Of a DNA stretch of 64,000 nucleotides, positions 16,717 to 26,414 are shown piece after piece (positions within the stretch are counted from its first letter, which is position 1; each line of letters starts with the position of its first letter). Source of the DNA: Bacillus crepusculi (GTDB taxonomy: Bacteria; Bacillota; Bacilli; Bacillales; Bacillaceae); assembly GCF_014764715.1 (NCBI RefSeq), contig NZ_JACXXE010000004.1, positions 62,001 to 126,000 of the forward strand. The letters are read 5' to 3'. The notes under the pieces were generated by a model. It ran no database searches. It was not told the origin of the DNA and saw only the letters and a list, made by a program, of their open reading frames with translations. A program made the translations under genes and the position numbers.

Positions 16717-18804
16717 TTACCACTTTGCCTCTTTTACAAATTGATAGAAAAGCTGATGTAATTTTTGTTCAATCTCTTCCTTTGATCCATGTCCATACAG
16801 CGCCATGCTTTCTTCACTTTCAATGATGGATGAACTGATCAGACTAAACATTTCAGAGCCTTCCTTGCCAAGCTCTAGCGGCGCCAGCATCATGAGCATG
16901 CGTGACATCATCTGCTGACCGCCATCCATGCCTTTGACCTCGTAGGCCTGATCAAGATCATAGATATGAAAGATTGGCTCTTTGATGAATTCATGCTTTA
17001 AGTGAAAAAGAGCAAACTCCGTACCTGGAATGCCTAAACCGCCTTGCTGTTCACGTTCAAGTAAGCCGGCCGCCACATGATCCGCATGTTTGATAAATCC
17101 TTCACTTTCAATCTGACGAAGCAGCTGCCTGATGGTTGCTTCATGATGCGTCATTGTGTTCTTTTTTTCGATTGTGAAATGGGACAAAATGCCGCGAATC
17201 ACAGACATATAATTGGTCACCTGCTCTGCAACCGCCATCATATCTACCGATTCTTGCACCGATTCTTTGACAGCTTCTTTTGTTCTTTTTTTCTCAATCA
17301 TATAAGGAATTTTTCGTTTAATATGAGCCTTTACACGCATGGCATCATCCTCGTTTAAAAGCGGACTGACCATGATGTAATCGATATGCTCATAGGGAAT
17401 CGGAACGGTCGAGACAATCATGTCATAGCTCGATGCATCGATTTCTTTTAGCTCCATCAAAGAAGATAGATCGAATTCGTATATCTCCGGCAATTCCATT
17501 TTCAACCGAGATGCAAGCATTTTGGAGGAACCGATTCCGCTTGAGCAAACGACTAGTGCATGAATCTTTGTTTCTTCTTTTTTGATTTCAAGCACTGAGC
17601 CAAAGTGCAGCACAATAAAGGCAATTTCATCCTCCGGAAATTCAATCTCTGGAAAGAAACGCTCGACTCCTTCTTCAATCGCCATAAACAGCAAAAAGTA
17701 GTCTTTTTTAATTTGTTGCGTGAGTGGATTATAAATTCTCATCTTTTCCTTTAAACGGTTCATGGCAGGTTCGAGATGAGACACGAGCCCCTCATATAAT
17801 GAATCATTTTCATTTAAATGATAGCCTGTTTTATTTGAAATAAAATCAATGAGCTTTTTCGTTCTCAGCGCTATATCCAGTTCAATCTCCTCAATGCGAT
17901 ATTCTGATTGAAAGCTGCGATTTGCACTGCGCAGGTGGATGGTCATATAACCGACCTCTGCTTCAGGAATCTCCACATTAAACATGCGTTCAAGCGCTCT
18001 TGCGATTCGCTGCGATGCTTGAAATTCTTTCGTCCGCTTTAGTTCAAGCAGCTCTTTTTCTTCCATGCGAATGGTTTCGCCAATCTGAATGCGTTCGATG
18101 GCATACGTTAAGTGAACAACAAGTGCAATATATGCACTATCAGACAACGAGAGCGACAGTCGATTTTTCAAATGAAAGAGCAGTCTTTCTACCTTGAGTA
18201 GCTGCCCTCTGCTGACAACGCCAAACACCTTTTCCGTCGCTTTCGTCCGATGCTTGATATTCATTTCAATTGTTTCTAAAAATAATTGAATATCAAGCCG
18301 GTCAACAATAAGATTGCCGACAATTTTTCGTTTTGCTTCCTCCGGCCCTTTTAATTCAATGCCGTACCCGCGCTTTCGAATAAGCTGCAAGCCGTAAGGA
18401 GCGATCCAGTCTGTCAGCTCATCTAAATCGTAGCTGATGGTCGCATTTGTTACCTGCAAATCGGCTGCGAGTGTGTATAATTTCACCGGTTCCTTTGCTT
18501 CAAGCAGCGCACATAGGATTAAGAGCTTCCGTTCATCAGAGCTATATTCGATTTGATCCTCATTTGACATATGAGCCAGAAGCCGCTGTTTATCCTTTTG
18601 GTCGCCGACCGCCTTCAAGCCCTTCCCCGGCTGTTTATCTAGCGAAAGATGATAATTGTTTAAAATAGGTTTAATGGATTTGAGTTCTCTATGGATGGTT
18701 CTTGTACTCACCTGAACAGATTCGGCTATCTCACGAATGGTGACATAACGATTTTGCTGAATCATATATTTGATGACTTTCTGTTCTCGTGCCGTTATGT
18801 ACAT
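16717..18804 (-). CDS. mtlR: MtlR, PRD-type activator of the mannitol operon
   Basis: A 695-residue activator. Order of domains: two winged helix regions (about 1-65 and 85-150), PRD1 (about 190-295, His231 and His290), PRD2 (about 305-405, His343 and His400), an EIIB-Gat-like domain with Cys420 in [10 protein letters not shown], and an EIIA-like domain with His601 in ALFHLKHE. In B. subtilis MtlR the PRD2 histidine is phosphorylated by HPr for activity while phosphorylation of the EIIB cysteine and the EIIA histidine by the mannitol PTS inactivates it; all are conserved here. The gene is about 13 kb from mtlAFD. Upstream there is a near-perfect copy of the operator that precedes mtlA. Confidence 0.96.
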   Translation of the reverse strand: MYITAREQKVIKYMIQQNRYVTIREIAESVQVSTRTIHRELKSIKPILNNYHLSLDKQPGKGLKAVGDQKDKQRLLAHMSNEDQIEYSSDERKLLILCALLEAKEPVKLYTLAADLQVTNATISYDLDELTDWIAPYGLQLIRKRGYGIELKGPEEAKRKIVGNLIVDRLDIQLFLETIEMNIKHRTKATEKVFGVVSRGQLLKVERLLFHLKNRLSLSLSDSAYIALVVHLTYAIERIQIGETIRMEEKELLELKRTKEFQASQRIARALERMFNVEIPEAEVGYMTIHLRSANRSFQSEYRIEEIELDIALRTKKLIDFISNKTGYHLNENDSLYEGLVSHLEPAMNRLKEKMRIYNPLTQQIKKDYFLLFMAIEEGVERFFPEIEFPEDEIAFIVLHFGSVLEIKKEETKIHALVVCSSGIGSSKMLASRLKMELPEIYEFDLSSLMELKEIDASSYDMIVSTVPIPYEHIDYIMVSPLLNEDDAMRVKAHIKRKIPYMIEKKRTKEAVKESVQESVDMMAVAEQVTNYMSVIRGILSHFTIEKKNTMTHHEATIRQLLRQIESEGFIKHADHVAAGLLEREQQGGLGIPGTEFALFHLKHEFIKEPIFHIYDLDQAYEVKGMDGGQQMMSRMLMMLAPLELGKEGSEMFSLISSSIIESEESMALYGHGSKEEIEQKLHQLFYQFVKEAKW

Positions 18805-18847
18805 GAAATGCCTCCTTCCGTTCGTATAGGTCTATTGTCACATTTTA

Positions 18848-18876
18848 ATATAAAACGCTTTCAACAAGTGATGCAA
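18848..18876 (-). promoter_or_regulatory. mtlR promoter
   Basis: TTGCAT (18876-18871), 17 bp, TTATAT (18853-18848) on the minus strand, about 44 bp before the start codon. Confidence 0.6.
18850..18863 (-). promoter_or_regulatory. cre-like site in the mtlR promoter
   Basis: TGAAAGCGTTTTAT overlaps the -10 box; the first 13 bases are identical to the cre-like site of mtlA. It is two positions away from the TGWAANCGNTNWCA consensus. CcpA repression is the likely role. Confidence 0.55.
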
Positions 18877-18893
18877 TCTTAAGTTGATCTGAC

Positions 18894-18916
18894 TTTGGCA
18901 CACTCGCTGTGACAAA
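18894..18916. promoter_or_regulatory. MtlR operator upstream of mtlR
   Basis: TTTGGCACA and TGTGACAAA arms with a five-base spacer. One arm is identical to the mtlA operator and the other differs by one base. It ends 17 bp from the -35 box, exactly as at mtlA. Confidence 0.7.
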
Positions 18917-18934
18917 ATTAAATACCACGTCCGA

Positions 18935-20017
18935 TCATACGTTTCTCCAAAATGACGGTCCATACTCCTTTTGATGAAATTGAACCCTTTGTTCATGAAA
19001 AGGCAGTGAACCCCCAGCTTTTAAAGAATAAGTCGGATTGTATATTGGAGATCCAAAGCAATAATCCATCATTCCTTCCTCCGGGCGAAACATGACGGTT
19101 CGCATCGTCCCAAACAGCTCCTCATAATTGTGCACAGTCAGACCATCTGGGTATTCTGTCTGGAACAGATGAACAAGAGAATCATTTGATCGCTGTTCTT
19201 CTAGAGCCTCCATTAACATGTCGTATCTGACAACAGAATGATGTTTGGTCATCCCTTTTGCCGTTTGATCAGCAAGCGGATGATTCGTTGCTGCAATGTA
19301 ACCATTCTCTGGTCTTCTCACGGCTTTTTGTCCATCCAACATTTCAATCGCTGCCGCCTCTCCTTTTCGGTCGGCAAGCATGATATGCACATTTGAGGCA
19401 ACAGGCATTTCCTGTATAGAACAAATGGCCTCTTCCACCGTTTCACAGTATTCTAGAATAGATCGAATCACATGATATACTTGCAAACCAGCAACGGCTG
19501 GAGGCTTTAAGCCGGGTTCATTGCCAATTGGCGGTCCGCATGCAGAGAATGTCACAGAAAGACCGTGCTCATTCATGCCATCAGACCTGCCAAACAAGAG
19601 CAGAGATGAGCCTGTATGACATGCTAAGCCTTTTACATGTGTCGTCACAAGGCGCATATCATCAAATATCGGGGAAAAGTCATAGTTTCGCAGCATGACC
19701 GTTTGTTGACTGGCCGCCTCATTCCCCTGCCTCACGCAATGAGAGCAACCTGGCTGAAGATGAGATGAATAGTAAAAGTTCAAATAAGCTTCATCTAATT
19801 GCAGTTCATCACAAAACCCAGCAATCTCTTCATCTAACTGAGGAAGATAGGGGCGTATCAGCTGCTTCGTTTCCTTCACAGCCTCTATGGTTACCGGTTC
19901 TGATCGAATATATTGAGTCCTTAGCAAAGGGTGCTCCTTCAGCCAGACAGCCTGCTGCTTTCCTACCTCATAAGCCGTTCCTTTCATTTCATGAAAATAC
20001 GCGCTCATCTTCTGCAT
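18935..20017 (-). CDS. C45-family (AAT-type) linear amide hydrolase
   Basis: A 360-residue protein that resembles acyl-CoA:6-aminopenicillanate acyltransferase-type Ntn hydrolases (peptidase family C45). The core shows LRNYDFSP, then HGLSVTFSACG, then AATNHP, in the order expected for the family. The candidate nucleophile is Cys91 or Cys94 in PGCSHC; which of the two is active cannot be told from sequence alone. Such proteins cleave non-peptide amides. The start has GAGGTG ahead. It stands between mtlR and lipC, a place with no counterpart known to me in B. subtilis. Substrate unknown. Confidence 0.75.
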   Translation of the reverse strand: MQKMSAYFHEMKGTAYEVGKQQAVWLKEHPLLRTQYIRSEPVTIEAVKETKQLIRPYLPQLDEEIAGFCDELQLDEAYLNFYYSSHLQPGCSHCVRQGNEAASQQTVMLRNYDFSPIFDDMRLVTTHVKGLACHTGSSLLLFGRSDGMNEHGLSVTFSACGPPIGNEPGLKPPAVAGLQVYHVIRSILEYCETVEEAICSIQEMPVASNVHIMLADRKGEAAAIEMLDGQKAVRRPENGYIAATNHPLADQTAKGMTKHHSVVRYDMLMEALEEQRSNDSLVHLFQTEYPDGLTVHNYEELFGTMRTVMFRPEEGMMDYCFGSPIYNPTYSLKAGGSLPFHEQRVQFHQKEYGPSFWRNV

Positions 20018-20103
20018 GCATACACCTCTTTTGTCTTTGTTTCTTTTATCATATCGAAACAGCCCTTCATTTAAAAGGATGAAAAAAACTGCAATCCCTC
20101 GGA

Positions 20104-20736
20104 TTACAGCTGTTTAGAGGATTGTTGAAACAACGCTTTTGCCATTGCTTCATATCCTTTATGGTTCGGATGAAATTGATCAATCGATAAGTACTCATTT
20201 TCGTGTCCTTCAAACACGCGATACACATCCACAACCTCTACATGCGGGCTCGCAGCAAGCTGGCGAAGATGCTGATTGTATTGCTGAAGCCACCGCCCGG
20301 CTATTGGTATTTGCGGAAAAGGATTATATAAATTCATAAGATACACGCAATATGACTGATGCTGCCCTCTTTTGATCTGAGCAATTTCTTGAATCATCTT
20401 GCTGAAATTCGCCTGGCAATGCATGGACGCTTGTAGCAGTTTCTTTTCATCTCCACCTTCTTCATACTGCTGAACAGCTTGAACAAGATCATTCCCGCAG
20501 CCTGTGATGGTGATGATGTCAGCATGAGCAATGGCCCGTCTCACATCAGACCGCTTAAAAAGCTGCAAGATCTCTTCCGTTGTTAACCCTGATTTCGCAA
20601 ATACGGACAGTTTCACCGGTATATGAAGCTTCTTTTCAAGCTTCGCCGCATATCGCTCCGTAAAACCGCCGCCAAATAAACGTGCCCCCACCCCAACCGT
20701 TAAGGAATCTCCAATCGCAACATAGGATCGTCCCAC
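20104..20736 (-). CDS. lipC: LipC, spore coat/germination SGNH lipase
   Basis: A 210-residue SGNH/GDSL hydrolase. Block I is AIGDSLTVG with the nucleophile Ser (about 11), block III GCGND, and block V DQFHPN with the Asp-His pair. The length and sequence match LipC (YcsK) of B. subtilis, a phospholipase-type enzyme of the spore needed for normal germination. The start is GTG with GAGGG ahead. In B. subtilis lipC follows kipR; here an azoreductase gene has come between. Confidence 0.88.
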   Translation of the reverse strand: MGRSYVAIGDSLTVGVGARLFGGGFTERYAAKLEKKLHIPVKLSVFAKSGLTTEEILQLFKRSDVRRAIAHADIITITGCGNDLVQAVQQYEEGGDEKKLLQASMHCQANFSKMIQEIAQIKRGQHQSYCVYLMNLYNPFPQIPIAGRWLQQYNQHLRQLAASPHVEVVDVYRVFEGHENEYLSIDQFHPNHKGYEAMAKALFQQSSKQL

Positions 20737-20960
20737 TCTTATCCCTCACTCTCTCCTGCCTTCTCTTATATATACGAAAAATAAGAACAGATGCTTGTAG
20801 CAGATGGCTTAGGGGCATTCATCTTTTTTCAAATTCATAGGATGAGGCGCCTTTACAAACTCTTTACTTGCGATATCGTTCGTTTTTTTGTTCAATGGAA
20901 GTAGGCTTTTTACGCTGAAATCTGCGTGTTTATGCATTCCAGAAAAATTGACAAACTTTT

Positions 20961-20978
20961 TATCTTGATTTCGAGACT
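20961..20978. promoter_or_regulatory. MhqR-like operator
   Basis: TATCTTGATTTCGAGACT closely follows the MhqR box known from B. subtilis azoR2, mhqNOP and mhqED (TATCTCGAATTCGAGAT core) and lies just ahead of the azoreductase -35 box. In B. subtilis MhqR releases these genes on exposure to quinones. Confidence 0.6.
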
Positions 20979-20985
20979 TTATACC

Positions 20986-21014
20986 TTGACTTCAAACTAC
21001 ATTGTGATTACAAT
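20986..21014 (+). promoter_or_regulatory. SigA promoter of the azoreductase gene
   Basis: TTGACT, 17 bp, TACAAT. The predicted transcript has a leader of about 130 bases. Confidence 0.7.
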
Positions 21015-21030
21015 AAAAATATCAGTTTTT

Positions 21031-21057
21031 ATGTAACTGTGCTTGTTACATCTTTTT
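21031..21057 (+). promoter_or_regulatory. hairpin or second operator in the azoreductase leader
   Basis: A perfect 7-7-7 inverted repeat ATGTAAC/GTTACAT followed by CTTTTTC, about 10 bases into the predicted transcript. It could be an attenuator or a MarR-type operator. Confidence 0.4.
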
Positions 21058-21150
21058 CATAGCATTCCAATATGAATAAAGATGCCACATATTCAGTGTA
21101 TCTTTGGGATACGCTAAAAAAATCACCGAAACAGAAAGGATTGAATGAAC

Positions 21151-21786
21151 ATGGCAAAAGTTTTATACATCACTGCACATCCGCATGATGAAACAGTTTC
21201 TTACAGTATGGCTACTGCTAAAGCATTTATCGAATCTTATAAGGAAGCAAACCCAAGTGACGAGGTTGTACATATTGATTTGTACAAAGAACACATTCCT
21301 CACATTGATGCCGATGTATTCGCTGGCTGGGGCAAGCTACAATCTGGCGCTGGCTTCGATACACTTTCAGCTGAAGAGCAAGCGAAAGTTGCTCGCCTAA
21401 ACGAATTAAGCGATCAATTCGTTTCTGCTGACAAATATGTATTTGTTTCACCACTTTGGAACTTCTCATTCCCACCAGTTCTTAAAGCATACATCGACTC
21501 TGTTGCTGTAGCTGGTAAAACATTCAAATACACAGAGCAAGGTCCTGTTGGATTATTAACAGACAAAAAAGCACTACACATCCAAGCACGTGGCGGATAC
21601 TACTCTGAAGGTCCTGCTGCTGAACTTGAAGCAGGTCACCGTTACCTTGGAACAATTGCAAGCTTCTTCGGAATTCCTTCTTTCGAAGGTCTTATTGTTG
21701 AAGGTCACAATGCTGAGCCTGAGAAAGCAGAGCAAATTAAAGCAGATGCAATTGAACGTGCAAAAGCTTTAGGAAAAACGTTCTAA
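21151..21786 (+). CDS. azoR2: FMN-dependent NADH-azoreductase (AzoR2/YocJ type)
   Basis: A 211-residue flavodoxin-fold NAD(P)H quinone/azo reductase. It has the FMN phosphate loop near the start ([11 protein letters not shown]), the [18 protein letters not shown] motif and the [11 protein letters not shown] motif of this family. It reduces quinones by two electrons and so prevents redox cycling and thiol damage. I chose the ATG at 21151 ([11 protein letters not shown]), which fits the family start and lies 10 bases after AAGGA; the ATG six bases upstream is very close to the binding site. An MhqR-like operator upstream supports the azoR2 assignment over azoR1. Confidence 0.88.
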   Translation: MAKVLYITAHPHDETVSYSMATAKAFIESYKEANPSDEVVHIDLYKEHIPHIDADVFAGWGKLQSGAGFDTLSAEEQAKVARLNELSDQFVSADKYVFVSPLWNFSFPPVLKAYIDSVAVAGKTFKYTEQGPVGLLTDKKALHIQARGGYYSEGPAAELEAGHRYLGTIASFFGIPSFEGLIVEGHNAEPEKAEQIKADAIERAKALGKTF

Positions 21787-21798
21787 TCAATCATACAG

Positions 21799-21831
21799 AA
21801 AAGCCAATGATCATGAGGTCATTGGCTTTTT
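21799..21831 (+). terminator. terminator of azoR2, shared with kipR
   Basis: AAAAGCCAATGA and TCATTGGCTTTT arms with T runs on both strands. It lies between two convergent genes and covers the kipR stop. Confidence 0.8.
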
Positions 21832-22592
21832 ATTTGTTCAGATGGGAACCCTAATTCTCTCGAAATATCGCTGGCAGCTTTTTTCACCTGTTTAATTAAG
21901 TATGGCAGGCGTTCCTTTTGATATGCTGCTTCAAACCCTGCAATGCTAATACCCGCAGCTACTTCCCCGAGATGATTAAAAATAGGTGCTCCAATCGCAG
22001 CTGTATAGTTTTCAAGCTCTGAATAGCTTAACGTATAGCCCCGCTTATTTGATTCTTCGAGGATGTTTCGCAGGACTTCTTTATCTGTGATGGTTCCAAT
22101 TCCGATTTTCCCAAGTTCGATTGAGTCAATATAGGCCAGTCTCTCTTTCTCTGGCAAAAAGGAGAGAATACTCCTTGCACAGGCGCCCGCATATAGTGGA
22201 GACCGCCTGCCGACTGCGGTGTAGAGCCTAACAGGCTGCGTACCCTCAATTTTTTCCACGTAAATGGCTTCGTCTCCTTCACGAACGATGAGCTGTACAG
22301 CTTCTCCCACTTCATCTCGCAAGCTTTCCATAAATGGTCTGGCAATCCTCCGAATATCAAGGCGGTCGGCTACAAGCTGACCATATTCAAGGAACATCAA
22401 TCCTAATCGGTAAACACCTGAATCATGCTTTTCTAACAGCCCCATATCCGCTAATGAGCTCGCCATGCGGTGGACAGATGTCTTGGGCATGCCGGAGAGC
22501 TCGATCATCTCATTTAACGTTAATTGTTCGTGCGTGATAAACAGCCGCAAAATCTCCATGGATTTCACAACGGTTTTATTTGTGTTTTGCAT
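21819..22592 (-). CDS. kipR: KipR, IclR-family repressor of the kip operon
   Basis: A 257-residue IclR regulator: winged helix-turn-helix (about 8-70, LTLNEMIELSGMPKTSVHRMAS) and the IclR ligand-binding domain with YAGACARSILSFLP and GAPIF. In B. subtilis KipR represses its own operon. The ATG at 22592 follows AGGTGAGG; the earlier GTG in frame is part of that binding site. It is the last gene of the operon. Two palindromes after the ycsF -10 box are the likely target. Confidence 0.92.
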   Translation of the reverse strand: MQNTNKTVVKSMEILRLFITHEQLTLNEMIELSGMPKTSVHRMASSLADMGLLEKHDSGVYRLGLMFLEYGQLVADRLDIRRIARPFMESLRDEVGEAVQLIVREGDEAIYVEKIEGTQPVRLYTAVGRRSPLYAGACARSILSFLPEKERLAYIDSIELGKIGIGTITDKEVLRNILEESNKRGYTLSYSELENYTAAIGAPIFNHLGEVAAGISIAGFEAAYQKERLPYLIKQVKKAASDISRELGFPSEQIKSQ

Positions 22593-22606
22593 GTTCCTCA
22601 CCTTTT

Positions 22607-23611
22607 CTAAAACGAAAATGCTTCCAGCTTTACTCTTGTGGTCAGTTCCCTCATTTCTGCTTCTTGCTTGAATAGTGCCTGCTCTGCTTCCTGATGGCCG
22701 ATTTGTTCAAAATACAGATTCGCCCCAGGCATCGCCTGTGCAATGAGCGGTAGATCTACGGTTGCTACTTCCCCAATACGCGGGTATCCGCCTGTCGTTT
22801 GGCGATCTGCCAGCAGAATAATCGGCTGGCCGTCAGGAGGAATTTGAATAGAACCAAAGGCAACCGCTTCTGAAATCAATTCAAGCTTTTGTTTTAAGCG
22901 AACCGGTTCCCCTTTCAATCTACATCCCATACGATCTGATTGGGGAGTGACCTGATAAGACCGTTCGAAAAAGGCTTGCTGCGATTCTTTCCGAAAATGA
23001 GACAGATGTCTGCCTGCTAGCACCCGAATGACTGGTGATTTTCCAAGCGGCAAAAAATGAGCATGATTGACTGTCCAGTCTGGCGAACGTTTTCCTTTGC
23101 TTTTTAACATGTGAACCAAACTCACCGCCAGTGGTGACAGTTCTCCAATCGGCAGGACGTCTCCTTTTTCTAGCGGACGCCCTTCTAGCCCGCCTATCTT
23201 CGCTCTGACGTACGTACTTTTACTTTTCATAACCGGCTCAACGTCAAATCCACCGGCTACAGCGAGGTAGGAGCGGCATCCCCTCTTACAAGGACCAAAG
23301 GCGATCGTGCTTCCTGCCCTAATGAAGAGCGGTTTCCATAGAGGCGCTTGTTCCCCGTCAATCTCAATCTCCACGTCAGCACCAGTCACGGCTATCAGCT
23401 GATCCTTTTGACACGTCAACACAGGGCCGGGTCCCATTAACGTGATTTCCAGCACAGCTTCATTTTCCTGGTTTCCGGTGAGGATATTGGCGATTCGGAG
23501 CGAAAGCGGGTCCATGCCGCCGCTCGTTAAGACACCGTACTTCTGATAGCCTATTCTCCCTTTATCTTGAATGGTGGTGAACATCCCTGGCTTGATGACA
23601 TGAATACTCAA
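22607..23611 (-). CDS. kipA: KipA / PxpC, 5-oxoprolinase subunit C
   Basis: A 334-residue member of the biotin-dependent carboxyltransferase-like (AHS2) family, with TIQDKGRIGYQKYGV near the start and the DRQTTGGYPRIGEVATVD signature near 268-285. In B. subtilis it was first described as the antagonist of KipI, and together with YcsF and KipI it forms the ATP-dependent 5-oxoprolinase PxpABC. The TTG start overlaps the kipI stop by four bases, giving translational coupling. Confidence 0.95.
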   Translation of the reverse strand: MSIHVIKPGMFTTIQDKGRIGYQKYGVLTSGGMDPLSLRIANILTGNQENEAVLEITLMGPGPVLTCQKDQLIAVTGADVEIEIDGEQAPLWKPLFIRAGSTIAFGPCKRGCRSYLAVAGGFDVEPVMKSKSTYVRAKIGGLEGRPLEKGDVLPIGELSPLAVSLVHMLKSKGKRSPDWTVNHAHFLPLGKSPVIRVLAGRHLSHFRKESQQAFFERSYQVTPQSDRMGCRLKGEPVRLKQKLELISEAVAFGSIQIPPDGQPIILLADRQTTGGYPRIGEVATVDLPLIAQAMPGANLYFEQIGHQEAEQALFKQEAEMRELTTRVKLEAFSF

Positions 23612-24354
23612 CGTTCTGCCTCCTTCATGCTGAAAAATTCCCTTTCAGACATTTGGACAAATCTGACCTCATCCCCTGCTTTTAATAGACTTGGCCTTTC
23701 ATCATCTGGCCGGAACAATGACAGCGGAGTTTGTCCAATGAGCTGCCAGCCGCCGGGTGTAGAAATAGGGTAAACGCCTGTCTGCTTCCCGGCAATACCC
23801 ACAGATCCTTTCGGAATAGACATTCTCGGTGTTTCCCTGCGCGGAGCCGCGATTTTTTCAGAAAGCCCGCCTAAAAACGGAAACCCCGGGGCAAATCCAA
23901 TCATATAGACAAGATACGATCCTTCTGTGTGAATACGTACGACCTCCTCAGGGGTCAAGCCATTGATGCGGGCGACTTCTTCTAAATCAGGGCCCAGCGC
24001 TCCTCCGTAACAGACTGGAATGTCGATGGTGCGGCGCTTTACCTGAACCCCCTCCTGCCATTTGTCTTCAAGACGTTTTTCGATATAAGCTTTGACCCAT
24101 TCATACGGAGACATGCCGTGTTGATCAAGCTGAGCAGATTGATGGACGGTATACGGCTCGTAAAAAACCGTCACGTTTGTAAAGGCCTGAACGGCTTCCA
24201 CATATCCGTCAAATGGATGCTGTTCAATACATGCAAACAGCTGCTCAACACGCGTATGAACCTCTTCACTGATATCGTCTCCAGCTTGAATGACGATCGC
24301 TGCATCTCCTAGCGGGTGGAAGGTGATACAATCTTTTATCGTTGAAAATGCCAC
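23608..24354 (-). CDS. kipI: KipI / PxpB, 5-oxoprolinase subunit B and KinA inhibitor
   Basis: A 248-residue AHS1-family protein with the C-terminal cyclophilin-like motif YLVYMIGFAPGFPFLGGL and the PGGWQLIGQTPLSLF signature. It binds the sporulation kinase KinA in B. subtilis and is also a subunit of 5-oxoprolinase. I placed the start at the GTG at 24354, which has GAGAGGTG eight bases ahead; longer versions have no such site. Confidence 0.93.
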   Translation of the reverse strand: MAFSTIKDCITFHPLGDAAIVIQAGDDISEEVHTRVEQLFACIEQHPFDGYVEAVQAFTNVTVFYEPYTVHQSAQLDQHGMSPYEWVKAYIEKRLEDKWQEGVQVKRRTIDIPVCYGGALGPDLEEVARINGLTPEEVVRIHTEGSYLVYMIGFAPGFPFLGGLSEKIAAPRRETPRMSIPKGSVGIAGKQTGVYPISTPGGWQLIGQTPLSLFRPDDERPSLLKAGDEVRFVQMSEREFFSMKEAER

Positions 24355-24373
24355 TCTAAGGACACCTCTCTTT

Positions 24374-25165
24374 CTAAAGCACACCTAGCTGTTGATCTCT
24401 TCGGTCTGTGATGAACATATGACCGGGTGCATGGGTGATCGCAATGTCTGGTTTTGTATGCATCACAATGGCTTGCGGCGTCACACCACATGCCCAAAAC
24501 ACTGGCACTTCCCCTTCTTTGATGACAGATGGTTCTCCAAAGTCCGGCTGATCCACATCGGTAATTCCAATCACAGCAGGGTCCCCTATATGGATGGGGC
24601 CGCCATGTACGGAAGGGAATCTAGACGTCACTTGAACACTTCTTGTGACTTGATGCACCGGAATAGGTCTCATGCTGACAACCATCGGGCCATGGAACAC
24701 GCCTGCCTGTTCACAGGAAAGATTCGTTTGATACATCGGTACGTTATGACCGTCTTCGATATGGCGAACAGGGATGCCATTCAGCATGAGCGCATGTTCA
24801 AACGTAAAACTGCATCCGATGAGAAAGGCAACCATATCATCCTCCCAATAAGTGGATATATCTGTCACCTCTTCTTGAAGAATCCCTTTTCGGTAAATAC
24901 GGTACTTAGGAAAGTCCGTTCGAATATCCGCTTGAGGCGCTGATCGTCTTGGCACTGGATCACCCGGATCCAGTACATCGAGCAAGGGGCATGCAGCCGG
25001 ATTTCGCTGACAAAATAAAAGAAAATCAAAGGCTAGTTCCTTTTTGACAATCATTAAATTGGCTTGAGCAAATCCTTCTGCAAAGCCAGCCGTTGGTCCT
25101 GTAATCTCTTTTTTGCGAATCAACTCTCTAATCTGTGAAGGCACATATGTTTGATAAGCATTCAT
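24374..25165 (-). CDS. ycsI: YcsI, putative hydro-lyase (D-glutamate cyclase-like)
   Basis: A 263-residue DUF1445 protein with the typical EITGPTAGFAEGFAQANL start, ACPLLDVLDPGDPVPR and CGVTPQAIVMHTKPD motifs. The family has been linked to D-glutamate/5-oxoproline chemistry, which fits the 5-oxoprolinase neighbours. The ATG at 25165 has GGAG nine bases ahead; the ATG 15 bases upstream has no binding site. Confidence 0.9.
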   Translation of the reverse strand: MNAYQTYVPSQIRELIRKKEITGPTAGFAEGFAQANLMIVKKELAFDFLLFCQRNPAACPLLDVLDPGDPVPRRSAPQADIRTDFPKYRIYRKGILQEEVTDISTYWEDDMVAFLIGCSFTFEHALMLNGIPVRHIEDGHNVPMYQTNLSCEQAGVFHGPMVVSMRPIPVHQVTRSVQVTSRFPSVHGGPIHIGDPAVIGITDVDQPDFGEPSVIKEGEVPVFWACGVTPQAIVMHTKPDIAITHAPGHMFITDRRDQQLGVL

Positions 25166-25170
25166 CCGAA

Positions 25171-26388
25171 TCAGCTCCATAGTTTTGGAATTTCATTTAT
25201 GATGGTATATCCGCCCATCATGGCCATGATGACAACAACAAACGCACCTGTTGCTGTCAAAAAGAATGGATGGCGATAATCACCGACGATTTCTTTTTTA
25301 TAGGCGGCTATCAGCAATGTTCCTAGTGCAAGCGGCAGGATCAATGCATTGATGGCCCCAACCAAAACCAATATGTTCACAGGTCTTCCAATCGTTATAA
25401 AACAAATGGTCGAGAGAGCAATGAACCCAACGATAATGCCTCGTTGATTTTTCTCGATTTTTGGTGAGAAGGTTTTAAAGAAGGAAACGGAGGTGTATGC
25501 CGCTCCAATGACCGACGTAATCGCCGCAGCCCACATAATAATCCCGAACATTTTATACCCAATATTTCCAGATGCTAATTGAAAGACCGAGGCAGGCGGG
25601 TTTGATGGATCAATCTGCAAGCCTTTTGAGACAACTCCTAGAACGGCTAAAAATAAAGCCACACGCATCACGGAGGTGATTAAAATACCGAAAATGGAAC
25701 TTTTCGTCACTTGCGGCAGTGCTTCCTTCCCCTTAATACCAGCATCCAGCAGACGATGGCCACCAGCAAAAACGATATAGCCGCCAACCGTTCCGCCGAC
25801 AAGTGTCACAATTGATAACATGTCAATTTCCTCTGGCACGAATGTTCTCATGACCGCTTCTCCAACTGGCGGTGCTGTCGAAATGGCCACATACAGCATA
25901 AGACCAATCATGACAAAACCGGCGATTTGTGTGAATCGGTCCATCGCTTTTCCTGCCTCTTTGATGACAAAAATGAGAATGGCAATGACTGCACTGACCC
26001 CAGCCCCTATGCGGGGATCGACGCCGAATATGACTTGAAAACCGAGACCCGCACCGGCGATATTTCCAATATTAAAGGCAAGACCCCCAATGACAATCAA
26101 ACAAGCTAACACATAACCGAGACCCGGCAGAACCATATTGGCAATGTCCTGTCCTCTTTTTTCCGAGACGGCAATGATACGCCATACATTTGTTTGCGCA
26201 AAAATGTCTAGCAAAATGGAAATCAAAATGACAAACCCAAAACTAGCTGCTAGCTGCTGTGTGAACACCGTTGTTTGTGTTAAAAATCCCGGTCCAATGG
26301 CGGACGTTGCCATTAAAAAGGCTGCGCCCATCAGCATAGAACGGTTCCCTTTTGGAGCTTTCATCTGTTTGACTTTCTCTCTTTTCAT
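25171..26388 (-). CDS. ycsG: YcsG, NRAMP-family transporter
   Basis: A 405-residue membrane protein with about eleven helices. The motif GPGFLTQTTVFTQQLAASFG in the first helices and the position of the sixth-helix signature mark the NRAMP fold. The DPGN motif of true manganese transporters is not present in that form, so the substrate is probably not a divalent metal. In the kip operon a role in uptake of 5-oxoproline or a related compound is plausible, but this is inference. The start has AGGGGG ahead. Confidence 0.88.
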   Translation of the reverse strand: MKREKVKQMKAPKGNRSMLMGAAFLMATSAIGPGFLTQTTVFTQQLAASFGFVILISILLDIFAQTNVWRIIAVSEKRGQDIANMVLPGLGYVLACLIVIGGLAFNIGNIAGAGLGFQVIFGVDPRIGAGVSAVIAILIFVIKEAGKAMDRFTQIAGFVMIGLMLYVAISTAPPVGEAVMRTFVPEEIDMLSIVTLVGGTVGGYIVFAGGHRLLDAGIKGKEALPQVTKSSIFGILITSVMRVALFLAVLGVVSKGLQIDPSNPPASVFQLASGNIGYKMFGIIMWAAAITSVIGAAYTSVSFFKTFSPKIEKNQRGIIVGFIALSTICFITIGRPVNILVLVGAINALILPLALGTLLIAAYKKEIVGDYRHPFFLTATGAFVVVIMAMMGGYTIINEIPKLWS

Positions 26389-26414
26389 GCTGTTTCCCCC
26401 TTAGATGTCAGTTT

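Larger units (their letters stand above)
20737..21150. other. long spacer between lipC and the azoreductase gene
   Basis: The left part (20737-20940) carries the lipC leader and nothing else I can name. The right part holds the MhqR-like site, the promoter and a leader hairpin described separately. No coding frame of note. Confidence 0.5.
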
